Shown: positions 16,653-25,619 of the stretch, one piece after another | Layout: each line of letters opens with the position of its first letter | How positions within the stretch are numbered: the stretch's first letter is position 1 | Source: Congregibacter litoralis KT71 | GTDB taxonomy: Bacteria > Pseudomonadota > Gammaproteobacteria > Pseudomonadales > Halieaceae | DNA length: 64,000 bases | Direction of reading: 5' to 3' | Assembly (NCBI RefSeq): GCF_000153125.2 | Contig: NZ_CM002299.1 | Span: forward strand, 3,422,928-3,486,927 | Program-made: the position numbers and the translations under genes | Notes under the pieces: generated by a model | Database searches by the model: none | What the model was told of the DNA's origin: nothing | What the model saw: the letters and a program-made list of their open reading frames with translations, nothing else

Positions 16653-17977
16653 AGGTCAACTGAGGAAGCACTTCGCTTCACCGGACTTTTCGCATGCAGA
16701 AAATAAATCTGGTACGCCGCAGCTGCAAAAAGAATCAACCAATGTAGTCCCTCAGCTCGCATTCGATCGATAAACGTCATACATATAAGATAACCAACGC
16801 AAGAAGCCTCGATCGCGACAATAGTGAAAAAACCATTGCTGTCCTGAGTTTGTCTAAGTTGGCTACGGCACCTCCTCAGCATTGTGTAAGTTGACCACAA
16901 AACCATCACAAAAATAAACAATCCTGCAAACCCCACTTCACTCAGTGTTTGAAACCAAGAGGAGTGCGGTGCCCGCCGACGAGAACCTCCCGTATCAATA
17001 CCTTCAGGGATGTAGCGGTCAGAACTAAGATGAAACGCGTAAGCCCCCCGACCCAGAGGGTGATCAATTGTCATACGCAGCGCCGCCATCCAAAAGAACA
17101 CGCGCGTCGAGCCGGTCTCCTGCTCCGCCGAGAGCGCGCTCTCTGATTGAATCGAAAACACTCGGTCAAACGCCGACTTATCCATGATAGATAACATTGC
17201 AATGACACCCAACAGTCCAACCGCTATGACTTTGAGCCTTAGATTGCGAATCCCCAAATTCGCTCCAAACAATCGATACATATAATAGGCAGCACCCATG
17301 CCAAGCCCGAGATAGGCGCCTCGGCTGTTCATCAATACAAGTGCGTTGGTAATAAGTCCGCCCGCTATTACAACAGCAAATCGGTACGACGGTTTTTTGT
17401 TCGTCCAAAAAAAGTGAAGCGCCAGAATGGCAGCAGGCACAAGCATTGCGGCCAGCCCATTAACGTCGGGCGAATCGACAGTGCCGATCCCCTCAACGCG
17501 GTTTCCTGAATTACGGCCCACCTCAAAAATATAGTATCCGATGTAGGCGGCTCCCAATACATACCCCGCCATAATGTAGTTGAGCGCCGTTCGATCACGG
17601 CAAAGCACCAGTGCCGCAGACACTACCATGATGCTTTTAAGGTAGGCCTCGAGAGTCGTCAGGTGAAGAGCCGGAGCAAGCGAGTAGAAGTAAGTAGCCG
17701 CATACAAAAAAACCAACAGGTAAAGCCAGCGAAACGATGGGGCTGCGAGCACCCTTAGACCCTCTCCGCGAGCCCTTGTGACAACAGCCATTATCAATAC
17801 AAGCATAGAGAAGAAAAACGAATACCGCAGATCTGGTACAGAATTTATCCACCACCGAGATTCATGATGCAGAAAGTAAATCAGCTCATACCCAACAAAA
17901 GCCATAATGGGCATGTAAGCGAAACTGAGCACCACAGTTATGATCTGAGTCAGGTAAAAGAAAGCAATACTAATCAC
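16649..17977 (-). CDS. O-antigen ligase/polymerase family protein (exosortase-A-associated type)
   Basis: 442-aa polytopic membrane protein of the Wzy/WaaL superfamily with about 11 helices. It resembles the putative O-glycosylation ligase found with exosortase-A loci: a DSPDVNGLAAMLVPAAILAL segment, a MNSRGAYLGLG motif and a large periplasmic loop with ADHPLGRGAYAF-like sequence and PHSSWFQTLSEVGFAGL. It is expected to polymerise or transfer undecaprenyl-linked glycan on the periplasmic side. Its start overlaps the stop of the upstream FemAB-like gene, making it the last gene of the EPS operon. Confidence 0.75.
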   Translation of the reverse strand: MISIAFFYLTQIITVVLSFAYMPIMAFVGYELIYFLHHESRWWINSVPDLRYSFFFSMLVLIMAVVTRARGEGLRVLAAPSFRWLYLLVFLYAATYFYSLAPALHLTTLEAYLKSIMVVSAALVLCRDRTALNYIMAGYVLGAAYIGYYIFEVGRNSGNRVEGIGTVDSPDVNGLAAMLVPAAILALHFFWTNKKPSYRFAVVIAGGLITNALVLMNSRGAYLGLGMGAAYYMYRLFGANLGIRNLRLKVIAVGLLGVIAMLSIMDKSAFDRVFSIQSESALSAEQETGSTRVFFWMAALRMTIDHPLGRGAYAFHLSSDRYIPEGIDTGGSRRRAPHSSWFQTLSEVGFAGLFIFVMVLWSTYTMLRRCRSQLRQTQDSNGFFTIVAIEASCVGYLICMTFIDRMRAEGLHWLILFAAAAYQIYFLHAKSPVKRSASSVDL

Positions 17978-19089
17978 TGGTTTCTATCCAACAAGTTCTT
18001 TGAGCGTCTTAGTGCACTCTCCAGACGAAGGAGTGGCCGTGGCCGCTGAAACGCCACCCGACAAACAGTCTCACCACGAGAAGCCAAACGATCCTTATAA
18101 GACTCACCACCACCCATAAAGTCATAGGACTCAAAACCTGCTAGTGCATAACGCTCGATCAATAAAGAATGCCCCAAGAGACCCGGCTTCAGGCGATTAT
18201 CTTCTACTCGCGGAAGAGCGCTGAGATAAAAATAGACCCGCGAGTCGAACAGTATGTTGTAAAAGTATCCCAACACCTCGGCGCCATAGCGGATGCGGAT
18301 AACGTCAATTTTCCCCTCCGAGAATCCGCTTTTGATAAGTAACTTATGAAAATGCACAAAGCGCGGATTGGAAAAACCACTGCCCAACCAGCCAGAGCCC
18401 CACCGTTCTTCGTGCATGGGCGCAATTTCATCCAACATAACAAGCGCCTCATCAACAGTTGCCGCGCGCTCAATGCGCTGTTCGCCATACTCTTCATAAA
18501 GGCGTGCTGTTCGCCTAACCTGGTGTCGCGCGTTACGCGACAAGCTACTCAGAAAAGCACTCTCAGCCGTGAACTTTGTTAAATCGGTCGCGTGCGAGGT
18601 GGACTCCCACCGTATATGTTTATGGAAAAAGCCCGGGTTATCAAAGAGCTTTAGCTCGCTCTCGCAAGCCACACCCACAACCAATTCATCCCAACCCGGT
18701 AACGCGAGCAGGTAATTGACTGCTGCTTCAGTGGCCTTCTCTTTATGCCCGTTTGCCGTTAAAAAACCATTGTACTCAATCCACTGTTGATCCCGCGAAG
18801 CATCGCCAGTTTCGTTTAAAAACACCTGCCGACAGATTGGCACTCCGTTCCTTTTACGCCACAGCGGTTTTGATAGGCACCCTAGTGCAACGACTACATC
18901 GCTACGACGCACGACCAATAGGTCGAATGCGGGCTCCATTACATCAATCCACGTGCCAATCCACAGCCAGGACAAGAAGAATTTCCCGTCCGAACGGCCC
19001 TGCAAATCACACCAAAACTCTTCTACCTCAGACCGGGAGGGACTAGAAACCAGCTCCACGCGGTAACCATCGGATGCGTGGTTCTCCAA
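17974..19089 (-). CDS. GNAT/FemAB-like acyltransferase (CelD/BcsL type)
   Basis: 371-aa cytoplasmic protein of the Acetyltransf_6/FemAB-like group. Central sequence SSLSRNARHQVRRTARLYEE followed by a GNAT core (EVLGYFYNILFDSRVYFYLSA, then LKPGLLGHSLLIERY) is typical of this group, which transfers acyl or aminoacyl groups to sugars or peptides. Exosortase-A EPS loci usually carry a member. It overlaps the ligase gene by 4 bp and lies 3 bases after the carbamoyltransferase stop, within the operon. Confidence 0.7.
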   Translation of the reverse strand: MENHASDGYRVELVSSPSRSEVEEFWCDLQGRSDGKFFLSWLWIGTWIDVMEPAFDLLVVRRSDVVVALGCLSKPLWRKRNGVPICRQVFLNETGDASRDQQWIEYNGFLTANGHKEKATEAAVNYLLALPGWDELVVGVACESELKLFDNPGFFHKHIRWESTSHATDLTKFTAESAFLSSLSRNARHQVRRTARLYEEYGEQRIERAATVDEALVMLDEIAPMHEERWGSGWLGSGFSNPRFVHFHKLLIKSGFSEGKIDVIRIRYGAEVLGYFYNILFDSRVYFYLSALPRVEDNRLKPGLLGHSLLIERYALAGFESYDFMGGGESYKDRLASRGETVCRVAFQRPRPLLRLESALRRSKNLLDRNQ

Positions 19090-19092
19090 ACT

Positions 19093-20934
19093 TTAGTGTC
19101 CAGCCGGTTTGTCACCACGATCAGGATGCTCAACCAGATAGGGACCTATCGCCAACCACTCAATTCCGCCTGCCAAAAATGCACGAATTGCATCGGCCGG
19201 GCTCCGGACGATGGGTTCTTCATGCATGTTAAAGCTGGTGTTTATGAGACTGGATATCCCACTGAGGTTCTCGTATTCCTTAAGAATGTCGTAATACCCC
19301 TGATTAACTTCGCGACGGATCAGCTGCGGACGGGCGGTGCCATCTACGTGCACAGCGGCAGGGCAATCCCGCTTCATCTGCTCTGAGCAGTCAAAGGTGA
19401 TCGTCATAAACTCGGCGGTATGCTTTGCCCCTTCGATGTTGAGATAGCACTCCTCTGCAGCCTCATACAGGGTAACGGGCGCAAAGGGCATAAACTCCGT
19501 CCGACCGAGGCGTTTATTCAGCCACTGGTTCACTTCCGGCTCGCGTGCGTGATACATGATGGATCGGTTACCCAGGGCCCTGGGGCCGTACTCCATACGA
19601 CCATCAAATCGCGCAACAACGTTACCCTCATGAATAAGCGCCGCGACGGTAGCCGCATAGTTTTCCGGCTGATCAAAGCTGAGCTTGGCGTCATTAAGCG
19701 CGCTCTCGATGTCCTCATCGCTGTAGTCTGGACCGTAATAGGAGTTTGTTATGCTTGGTAGAGTGCCCCCTGGCCAGGAAAAATGCATTGCCGCACCGGT
19801 ACCACAGCCACCATCACCCATATTCGGATAGACAAAAATCTCTTTAACTTCGGGTATTTCAAAAATGCGTTGGTTGAGCTTGACGTTGGCGGTGACACCG
19901 CCAGAAAGCACTACCGCATCTACCCCGGTCTCGCGCACCCAGTGCGCCACAAAATCCTTGGCGACGACCTCAAGTACATACTGATAGGCAGCAGCCACAT
20001 CGATCTTTGGATAGCGCGCCGCGAGATACCGCGAAAAATAAATATTGTTGGACTGATAGATACCAAAGTCACCACCGTGCTGATCAATCCGGCTGAGCAA
20101 TACATCAGCCAGTACCGCAGGATCACCAAAAGCAGCAAGGCCAACAATCTTGCCTTCGTGACGTCCCGGCTTGTATCCCAAGCTGGACGTTACATGTTCA
20201 TACATAGTCCCCAGGGAGTTCGGGTAGCTGACGCCATGTAGGCGTTTTATTTTTCCATCCTCGGCAAGTGAAACAGACCCCGCCAACCCCGTGCCATAGC
20301 CATCTAAAGTGATGCACAAAGCGCGGTTGAACCCGCTGGCGTAATAGCTATTCGCCGCGTGCGATGCGTGATGTTCAAGGCGTCGTACAGCACCCGAATA
20401 GCCCGCTTTACGAAGGCCACTCTCCAGCTCGCTCTGCCAACGGCGATGAGAAGTGCGGGCTTCTTCCTGCCATTGTCGTGACCCGGCCTTTGCAAATCGC
20501 TTTGAAAGAGAAGGCTGCTTGGCGGCCAGGCTATAAAAAACTTTATGGAGAATTGACTTCTCTAACTTTTCGTTCGGGTTGTCTAAACCATGAACCGTCT
20601 CGGTACGTTCGGGCACTCGAGCATCAGCAGCAGCAAGCAATTCATCAAGGGCCTGCGGTTCGTAGCTGTCCAGAAAGCGATTTTCTTCCGCCAGGTTGGC
20701 ATCAAATTTTTCTTCCTCTTTGTCGGCCTCAAGAAATGGGTAAACAACCAAATCCACGTCATCAAGACTCCAGCCTGCGTACTCTAGACCCGCCGCAAGC
20801 GACAGTGCAGGAAAGCCGTCCTGCTGCTTTAACCGGGAATATCGCTCTTCACCCGCAGCGAATACAATTCTGCCGTCCTCTACCAGTGCCACGGTAGCAT
20901 CCTTATCCAGCGGGGATATGCCGATAACTTTCAT
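19093..20934 (-). CDS. Carbamoyltransferase (NodU/CmcH family)
   Basis: 613-aa enzyme of the NodU/CmcH/TobZ family, which transfers carbamoyl groups from carbamoyl phosphate through a carbamoyl-adenylate to a hydroxyl of a sugar. Motifs: N-terminal VIGISPLDKDATVALVEDG, the metal-binding HHASHAANSYYASGF, VVLSGGVTANVKLNQRI, MGDGGCGTGAAMHF and the C-terminal carbamoyl site FDGRMEYGPRALGNRSIM. Length is normal for the family. It predicts O-carbamoylation of an EPS sugar. It overlaps the deacetylase-like gene upstream (ATGA). Confidence 0.88.
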   Translation of the reverse strand: MKVIGISPLDKDATVALVEDGRIVFAAGEERYSRLKQQDGFPALSLAAGLEYAGWSLDDVDLVVYPFLEADKEEEKFDANLAEENRFLDSYEPQALDELLAAADARVPERTETVHGLDNPNEKLEKSILHKVFYSLAAKQPSLSKRFAKAGSRQWQEEARTSHRRWQSELESGLRKAGYSGAVRRLEHHASHAANSYYASGFNRALCITLDGYGTGLAGSVSLAEDGKIKRLHGVSYPNSLGTMYEHVTSSLGYKPGRHEGKIVGLAAFGDPAVLADVLLSRIDQHGGDFGIYQSNNIYFSRYLAARYPKIDVAAAYQYVLEVVAKDFVAHWVRETGVDAVVLSGGVTANVKLNQRIFEIPEVKEIFVYPNMGDGGCGTGAAMHFSWPGGTLPSITNSYYGPDYSDEDIESALNDAKLSFDQPENYAATVAALIHEGNVVARFDGRMEYGPRALGNRSIMYHAREPEVNQWLNKRLGRTEFMPFAPVTLYEAAEECYLNIEGAKHTAEFMTITFDCSEQMKRDCPAAVHVDGTARPQLIRREVNQGYYDILKEYENLSGISSLINTSFNMHEEPIVRSPADAIRAFLAGGIEWLAIGPYLVEHPDRGDKPAGH

Positions 20935-21938
20935 TTAAGCTGCTCCAGTTGAGCGTAAACCTCAGTTGGCGTACCCGGTACACCGTTGAGTTCACCGAAG
21001 AAAAATTCAAAGTAATCTGTGAATGTCTGAAGAAATGCAGCCAGCTGCTCATCATTCAGCACGTACTCTGTACAGCCCGGCTTTAACGTAGAGCTGTGAT
21101 AAGCGAACGAGAAGACGCGTTGACCTCGAGAGAACAGAAAGCGCGTAAGCTGCTTGAGCTCCTCCAGGGTAAAGCCCTCAGGCGACAAAAGCAGCCTGTC
21201 TACCACTTTGAGACGCGAGAATATCCCCGGGACTCGAGCGAACTCCAGGCGCCGGGAAAGACTATAAAGCGATTTCGCGTATGAACCGGCCACCCCTACA
21301 AACCCGCCAGACAAAGGCAATTCAAGCAGGTGCCCCTCTCTTCCGAACCAAAAAGGTGTGGAAACTTCATCACTGTAATCCGGGCCGCCGCTATCGCTAT
21401 GATTGACTGGTGGAGAAAACGACAGATCGATATCAAACCCCAGTTTCTCTAGCGTATCTCCCGTATGCGGTCCAAACCCATAACGGCCCGCCTTGTAGGC
21501 TCTAGGGGCTTTACCAAAAACCTTCGTTATCTCATCACGAAGAACCTGTATCTTTTTGAACTCTGTTTCTCGGTCCAGGTTCCCCGGGTACATGTTAGCT
21601 ACGCTAAGCGTCTCGGTAAGCGGCGGGTTCACCCATGGATGTAAATGAGCCCCTATTTCGCAACGCCCCTGGCCGTAATAAGTTTTAAGGTCCACAACCC
21701 CCTGGCTTTGAGAAACGATTGGATAGTCAATGACGTAGCACGGCTTTAATCCAAAGGCGTCGCATCTTTCTTGCGCAAGTCCGACATTTTGCATCGCCGT
21801 AACCTCTGTGGACTTTCGGTCAGGAAATCGCTCCCAATCGAACTCCTCTTCGGTATCAACTACGACCATGAGCACCGGTCTGGAAGACTCCGGCAACTGA
21901 ACGTATCGGCGTTCTGAAAGAGGAATGGCACTCGACAT
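20931..21938 (-). CDS. Polysaccharide deacetylase-like protein (WalW type)
   Basis: 335-aa protein with a divergent NodB-like fold: VVVDTEEEFDWERFP at the position of the first Asp motif, then EIGAHLHPWVNPP (His-x3-His-type metal site) and AYKAGRYGFG. It belongs to the group often called WalW in polysaccharide loci. Start ATG 21938 sits four bases after the stop of the upstream glycosyltransferase; the longer frame to 22016 lies inside that gene. It probably removes acetyl groups from EPS sugars; the exact substrate is unknown. Confidence 0.7.
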   Translation of the reverse strand: MSSAIPLSERRYVQLPESSRPVLMVVVDTEEEFDWERFPDRKSTEVTAMQNVGLAQERCDAFGLKPCYVIDYPIVSQSQGVVDLKTYYGQGRCEIGAHLHPWVNPPLTETLSVANMYPGNLDRETEFKKIQVLRDEITKVFGKAPRAYKAGRYGFGPHTGDTLEKLGFDIDLSFSPPVNHSDSGGPDYSDEVSTPFWFGREGHLLELPLSGGFVGVAGSYAKSLYSLSRRLEFARVPGIFSRLKVVDRLLLSPEGFTLEELKQLTRFLFSRGQRVFSFAYHSSTLKPGCTEYVLNDEQLAAFLQTFTDYFEFFFGELNGVPGTPTEVYAQLEQLK

Positions 21939-21942
21939 CGGA

Positions 21943-23172
21943 TCAGCAAGCCTGTCCCAGCAGCGCATCTCGAACCGGCGCGATGCATGCGGCCCACGCA
22001 CGCTGTTCACACACATGCGCCCTCAACTGACTACGATGGGCATTTGCACTGTCAGACTCAATTTGACGCAGCGAATCTCGATAGTCATCGACGCCAGTGC
22101 AGGGGAATACCCCTGCCAGCTCCCCACATTCGATACCTTCCATTGCCTCATTACTAGCTAGCACCCAGCACTCCATCGCCATATATTCCAGAACCTTGTT
22201 TTGCACCCCGCGAGCAACGCGCAGCGGTGCCACCGCGGCATGTGCAAACTCGAGGTAGGGACGAACGTCTTCCACACGCCCCGTCACATAAACACCTTCC
22301 CTTGCAGTCAATGCACGCACATCGTTGTTAGGCTTTGAGCCAACAATCCAAAATTCTAACGCAGGGTTCTCTCTTCGCAGAGCCGGAAACACTGTGTTTG
22401 CAAACCAGGTCACAGCATCTACATTGGGCCAATAATCCATCGCACCAACGAACGTCAGCACCATAGCGTCATCAGAGAACGGATTTAACCCGTGGGTGGG
22501 GCGGGAAAAAAATTCGGTGTCGACACCGTTTTCAAAATAGTCGATTGCTTGTCGATTGCTGGGAACGCGACGCCGCATTAATTCAGCCTCAGGACGCGAT
22601 ACAAGAAAACTTCGCTGACTAGACCTGACCAACTCACACTCAGTAGCACGCAACGTGACCGCCTCACGACGATAAATCCAGCCGAGCGGCCCGCTTTGTT
22701 CATCGGCGTATTGGCGCCACTTTTCGGAATCCACATCGACAAAATCGATCACGGTGTTTTTCAGGGGGCCATCTGAAGCCGTGCCACCGCCAACAAATTG
22801 AGCCATTGGAGAGCAAAAAATCAAAGCTTGCTCTATTGCCTGATTCTCCAAGGTCTTATTCACCCACCGCTGCATGGCGGAGCTCTTGTAGTAAGTGACC
22901 GACAGGGGCTGCCCGTAAAACAGGCCCTGGAGTGAGAGTAGTTTGTGCAGGCGAGGACTTCTGCCTACAAAAAACGTGTCAGCACAATACCGGCGTACCG
23001 CAGCACAATACTGCCAGTCGTTCTTGTCATCAACGAAGGTACCCAGATAGATGCTGAAGTATTCCGACAGGTACTTAAGAAGATGAAAGGACCTGATCTT
23101 GTCGCCTTTGTTGGGTGGGTAGGGAATACGATGCGTAAGAAACAGCAGCCGAGGTTTACTGACCCCGCTCAT
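21943..23172 (-). CDS. Glycosyltransferase, PEP-CTERM/exosortase-A-associated (GT4)
   Basis: 409-aa GT-B glycosyltransferase. Its N-terminus, LLFLTHRIPYPPNKGDKIRS then FVDDKNDW, is characteristic of the sugar transferase that accompanies exosortase-A EPS loci (TIGR03087-like). The C-terminal half has VGAMDYWPNVDAVTWF, FWIVGSKPN and VAPLRVARGVQNKVLEYMAM, where the Glu near the end is the donor-binding residue. ATG 23172 overlaps the deacetylase stop (ATGA), which decides the start over the longer frame to 23196. Confidence 0.85.
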   Translation of the reverse strand: MSGVSKPRLLFLTHRIPYPPNKGDKIRSFHLLKYLSEYFSIYLGTFVDDKNDWQYCAAVRRYCADTFFVGRSPRLHKLLSLQGLFYGQPLSVTYYKSSAMQRWVNKTLENQAIEQALIFCSPMAQFVGGGTASDGPLKNTVIDFVDVDSEKWRQYADEQSGPLGWIYRREAVTLRATECELVRSSQRSFLVSRPEAELMRRRVPSNRQAIDYFENGVDTEFFSRPTHGLNPFSDDAMVLTFVGAMDYWPNVDAVTWFANTVFPALRRENPALEFWIVGSKPNNDVRALTAREGVYVTGRVEDVRPYLEFAHAAVAPLRVARGVQNKVLEYMAMECWVLASNEAMEGIECGELAGVFPCTGVDDYRDSLRQIESDSANAHRSQLRAHVCEQRAWAACIAPVRDALLGQAC

Positions 23173-24053
23173 GCAACTGACGCCACTTCCTGCCAAGCGC
23201 GTCGCTCTTCATCGTTGAAGAACACGTCATCCATGCGGCCCCAGCTGAAATCGCTGAGCAGCATTTCAAGCCTTCCTTGCATCCGCGAAAGATTGAGGTA
23301 ATGCCGGAACCGCGTCTTGGCTCCGGCACCCTCGATACGTGGCTGCTCGGGGTCTATCTCCCAGGGATGGAAGTAAAAAAGGCCGCTCTCAAGCTCTTTG
23401 CTGTTTACCTTGCCAAGGGCCCATTTAGAAAAGCTGTAGGGAAAAAGCCGGAACCAGCCACCGCCGCCACAATTGATATTCTTACCTGCTACTGGAATCG
23501 TAGTGATAGGCACTTCTACCAACCGGCCTTGTGCAGCCGTAAAGCGAAAACGGGGAGCATCGGGCATGCCATAAAGGTCGTGCTTGATTGGCGCAATGCT
23601 CGAACTGTATCGATAACCACAGTCAGCCAGCACATCCAACGCCCAAAGGTTAGACGCGCCAATCGAGTAACTTGCGGCGCGATAACCATTAACTGAGCAC
23701 CCGCCAAGGTCCTCAAGAAACATCTTGGTCTTGGTTACATCGGCGCTGAACTCGGTGGGAGTTTGATTCGTGACTCGTACATGCTCCCAACCGTGACTTG
23801 CCAGCTCGTGTCCCTCGCTAACAATACGACTCACCATAGCGGGACAACGTTCGGCGATCCATCCGAGCGTGAAAAAAGTTGCTTTCACGTCATGATCGTC
23901 AAAAACCTGCAAAATGCGATCTACGTTTTTCTCAACCCTCAGCGGAGTAGTCTCCCAAGCATCGCGCGCTACGTTTTTTTCGAAAGCCGACACCTGAAAG
24001 TAGTCTTCCACGTCGACAGTCATAGCATTTTTACGAAGCGGAATTACTGTCAC
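23169..24053 (-). CDS. Polysaccharide deacetylase, DUF3473 type, exosortase-A-associated
   Basis: 294-aa NodB-fold deacetylase. TVDVEDYFQVSAF carries the two Asp of motif 1, ELASHGWEHV the metal-binding His-x3/4-His, and RAASYSIG motif 3. The C-terminal DUF3473-like part has FYFHPWEIDPEQPR. The family deacetylates N-acetylated sugars of EPS and in this subtype is linked with PEP-CTERM systems. The start could be GTG 24053 or ATG 24023; neither has a clear ribosome-binding site. Confidence 0.85.
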   Translation of the reverse strand: MTVIPLRKNAMTVDVEDYFQVSAFEKNVARDAWETTPLRVEKNVDRILQVFDDHDVKATFFTLGWIAERCPAMVSRIVSEGHELASHGWEHVRVTNQTPTEFSADVTKTKMFLEDLGGCSVNGYRAASYSIGASNLWALDVLADCGYRYSSSIAPIKHDLYGMPDAPRFRFTAAQGRLVEVPITTIPVAGKNINCGGGGWFRLFPYSFSKWALGKVNSKELESGLFYFHPWEIDPEQPRIEGAGAKTRFRHYLNLSRMQGRLEMLLSDFSWGRMDDVFFNDEERRAWQEVASVA

Positions 24054-24086
24054 GTGCTGGCCAGCCCAGAAAACGTCTCTATAAAT

Positions 24087-25619
24087 CTATTGGCCAAAAT
24101 CAAACCTTAAACCAAGCTCGACCCGGTGCTCCTCAAAGGTGTTGAGCAACGAATTAAATGAAGCATTGGACGTCTGATCCGTATAGCTGTAACTGAAGGT
24201 CAGTACAGTATTCTGAGCAAGCTGTCTTTGGAAACCCGCCCGCACACGCCATGCCTCAAACTCCTGCACTAAATCTTCAGTAACAACACCAATCCCCCCG
24301 GAGTTCTGCGTCCAACTAAGAGTTATGTTGGCGGTTAGCGCCGTACCCAGGGATCGCGACACCGTGCCCGAAACGGTCTGAAAATCAGCCACACTTCCAT
24401 CTCGGGCGCGCGTTTGCTGAGAGTCACTGGCGCGCAAAGAGAAACTGCTACGTCTCGCACTAAACAGATAACTTAACGTGAAAATCTCATTCAAGACTGG
24501 CGACTGCCCGAGAAATGTCGGATCGCCAGCTCCCGGAAGCGGCTCTCCAGGCACTCCCAGCCCAGGATCGAGAGGATCGTCCGGGTCAAATCCCGACGGT
24601 GCTCGAATATCCCTGGGGAATTGTAAGTCTTTGCGATAGCTAGCTCGCAGGGTAGTGCGTTTATGTCGGTAATCGATAGAGAATCTGGGAGTATCGCCAA
24701 AAAAGCGCTCACCATAACCTGCATCAACGGTTACACGCTGGCTCGGCGTCCAGCGGACCCCCACATCCCAGTAACTGCCATCTATTTCATCCGAACTCGA
24801 CAAAAAGACATTGTCTTCTTCACCAACATACCCATTAAACTGCCATGTCCGGCTCAGCTGCAATGCAGCGCGCAACTCCAATGATGACAAGCGGTTAACA
24901 AACTCTGGCTGTAGCGGGGTCTGCTCAAAAGTGACTTCGCTATACTGCCCACGGATGCCGGCACTGAACCGACTGGACGTTGGAATCATGCCAACATCAA
25001 TCTCGACCCGATCCTCCTGGCTGTCACCTAGCACCTGATTAAAGGAGTTGTATTGTTCGTTATAGTTGTATCGTAAAAGAGTTGTCCAGCGCTCACTGTA
25101 CTGGCGGTCAATCCGCGCACCGACGCCCCAACGGTAGGTGATATTGGTATTCCCCGTGGCATTGACGTTATCGTCACCGCCAGCTACGAACGGGTTGATT
25201 GCGTTCTGAGCCGCAAAAGCGTCGGCTTCAAAAAAGAGGAAGTTCTCGACAGCTTCCGCCTCTGATACAAAGTCAATGCGAGGAACAAAAGCCTCGAGCT
25301 GATCTATACCGGGAAAACCTCCACCCTGAGAACACTCGACAGAACTTTCTGCCAAAGAATTGTACTCCACCGCAGCTCGCAAGCTCATGTTTGCCCGGGC
25401 ACCCTCGCCTCGAACGTTAACACTCGGTGTCACCGTGCCAACGACTTTATCCTCCTCATCGGTTTCGGCTCTGCAAATGTTTGTGGAGTAGTAGGAGCCA
25501 AGGGCCAGACCCGCACTATTACTCCATTCTGCGCCCACTGTGCTAGAGGCGCTAAACAGGCTGGAGATGGCTGCGGCGACAGCTGCACCGACTGTTCGAT
25601 TCAGCGCTTTAAGCTTCAT
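24087..25619 (-). CDS. EPS-associated outer membrane beta-barrel protein (TIGR03016-like)
   Basis: 510-aa protein with a cleavable signal peptide (about residues 1-30, ending ...STVGA) followed by alternating amphipathic strands and a C-terminal aromatic-ended strand (VELGLRFDFGQ). It fits the PEP-CTERM-system outer-membrane protein family that sits beside the autokinase in exosortase-A loci. It may form part of the export or secretion path through the outer membrane; its precise role is not known. Its start overlaps the autokinase stop by 4 bp. Confidence 0.75.
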   Translation of the reverse strand: MKLKALNRTVGAAVAAAISSLFSASSTVGAEWSNSAGLALGSYYSTNICRAETDEEDKVVGTVTPSVNVRGEGARANMSLRAAVEYNSLAESSVECSQGGGFPGIDQLEAFVPRIDFVSEAEAVENFLFFEADAFAAQNAINPFVAGGDDNVNATGNTNITYRWGVGARIDRQYSERWTTLLRYNYNEQYNSFNQVLGDSQEDRVEIDVGMIPTSSRFSAGIRGQYSEVTFEQTPLQPEFVNRLSSLELRAALQLSRTWQFNGYVGEEDNVFLSSSDEIDGSYWDVGVRWTPSQRVTVDAGYGERFFGDTPRFSIDYRHKRTTLRASYRKDLQFPRDIRAPSGFDPDDPLDPGLGVPGEPLPGAGDPTFLGQSPVLNEIFTLSYLFSARRSSFSLRASDSQQTRARDGSVADFQTVSGTVSRSLGTALTANITLSWTQNSGGIGVVTEDLVQEFEAWRVRAGFQRQLAQNTVLTFSYSYTDQTSNASFNSLLNTFEEHRVELGLRFDFGQ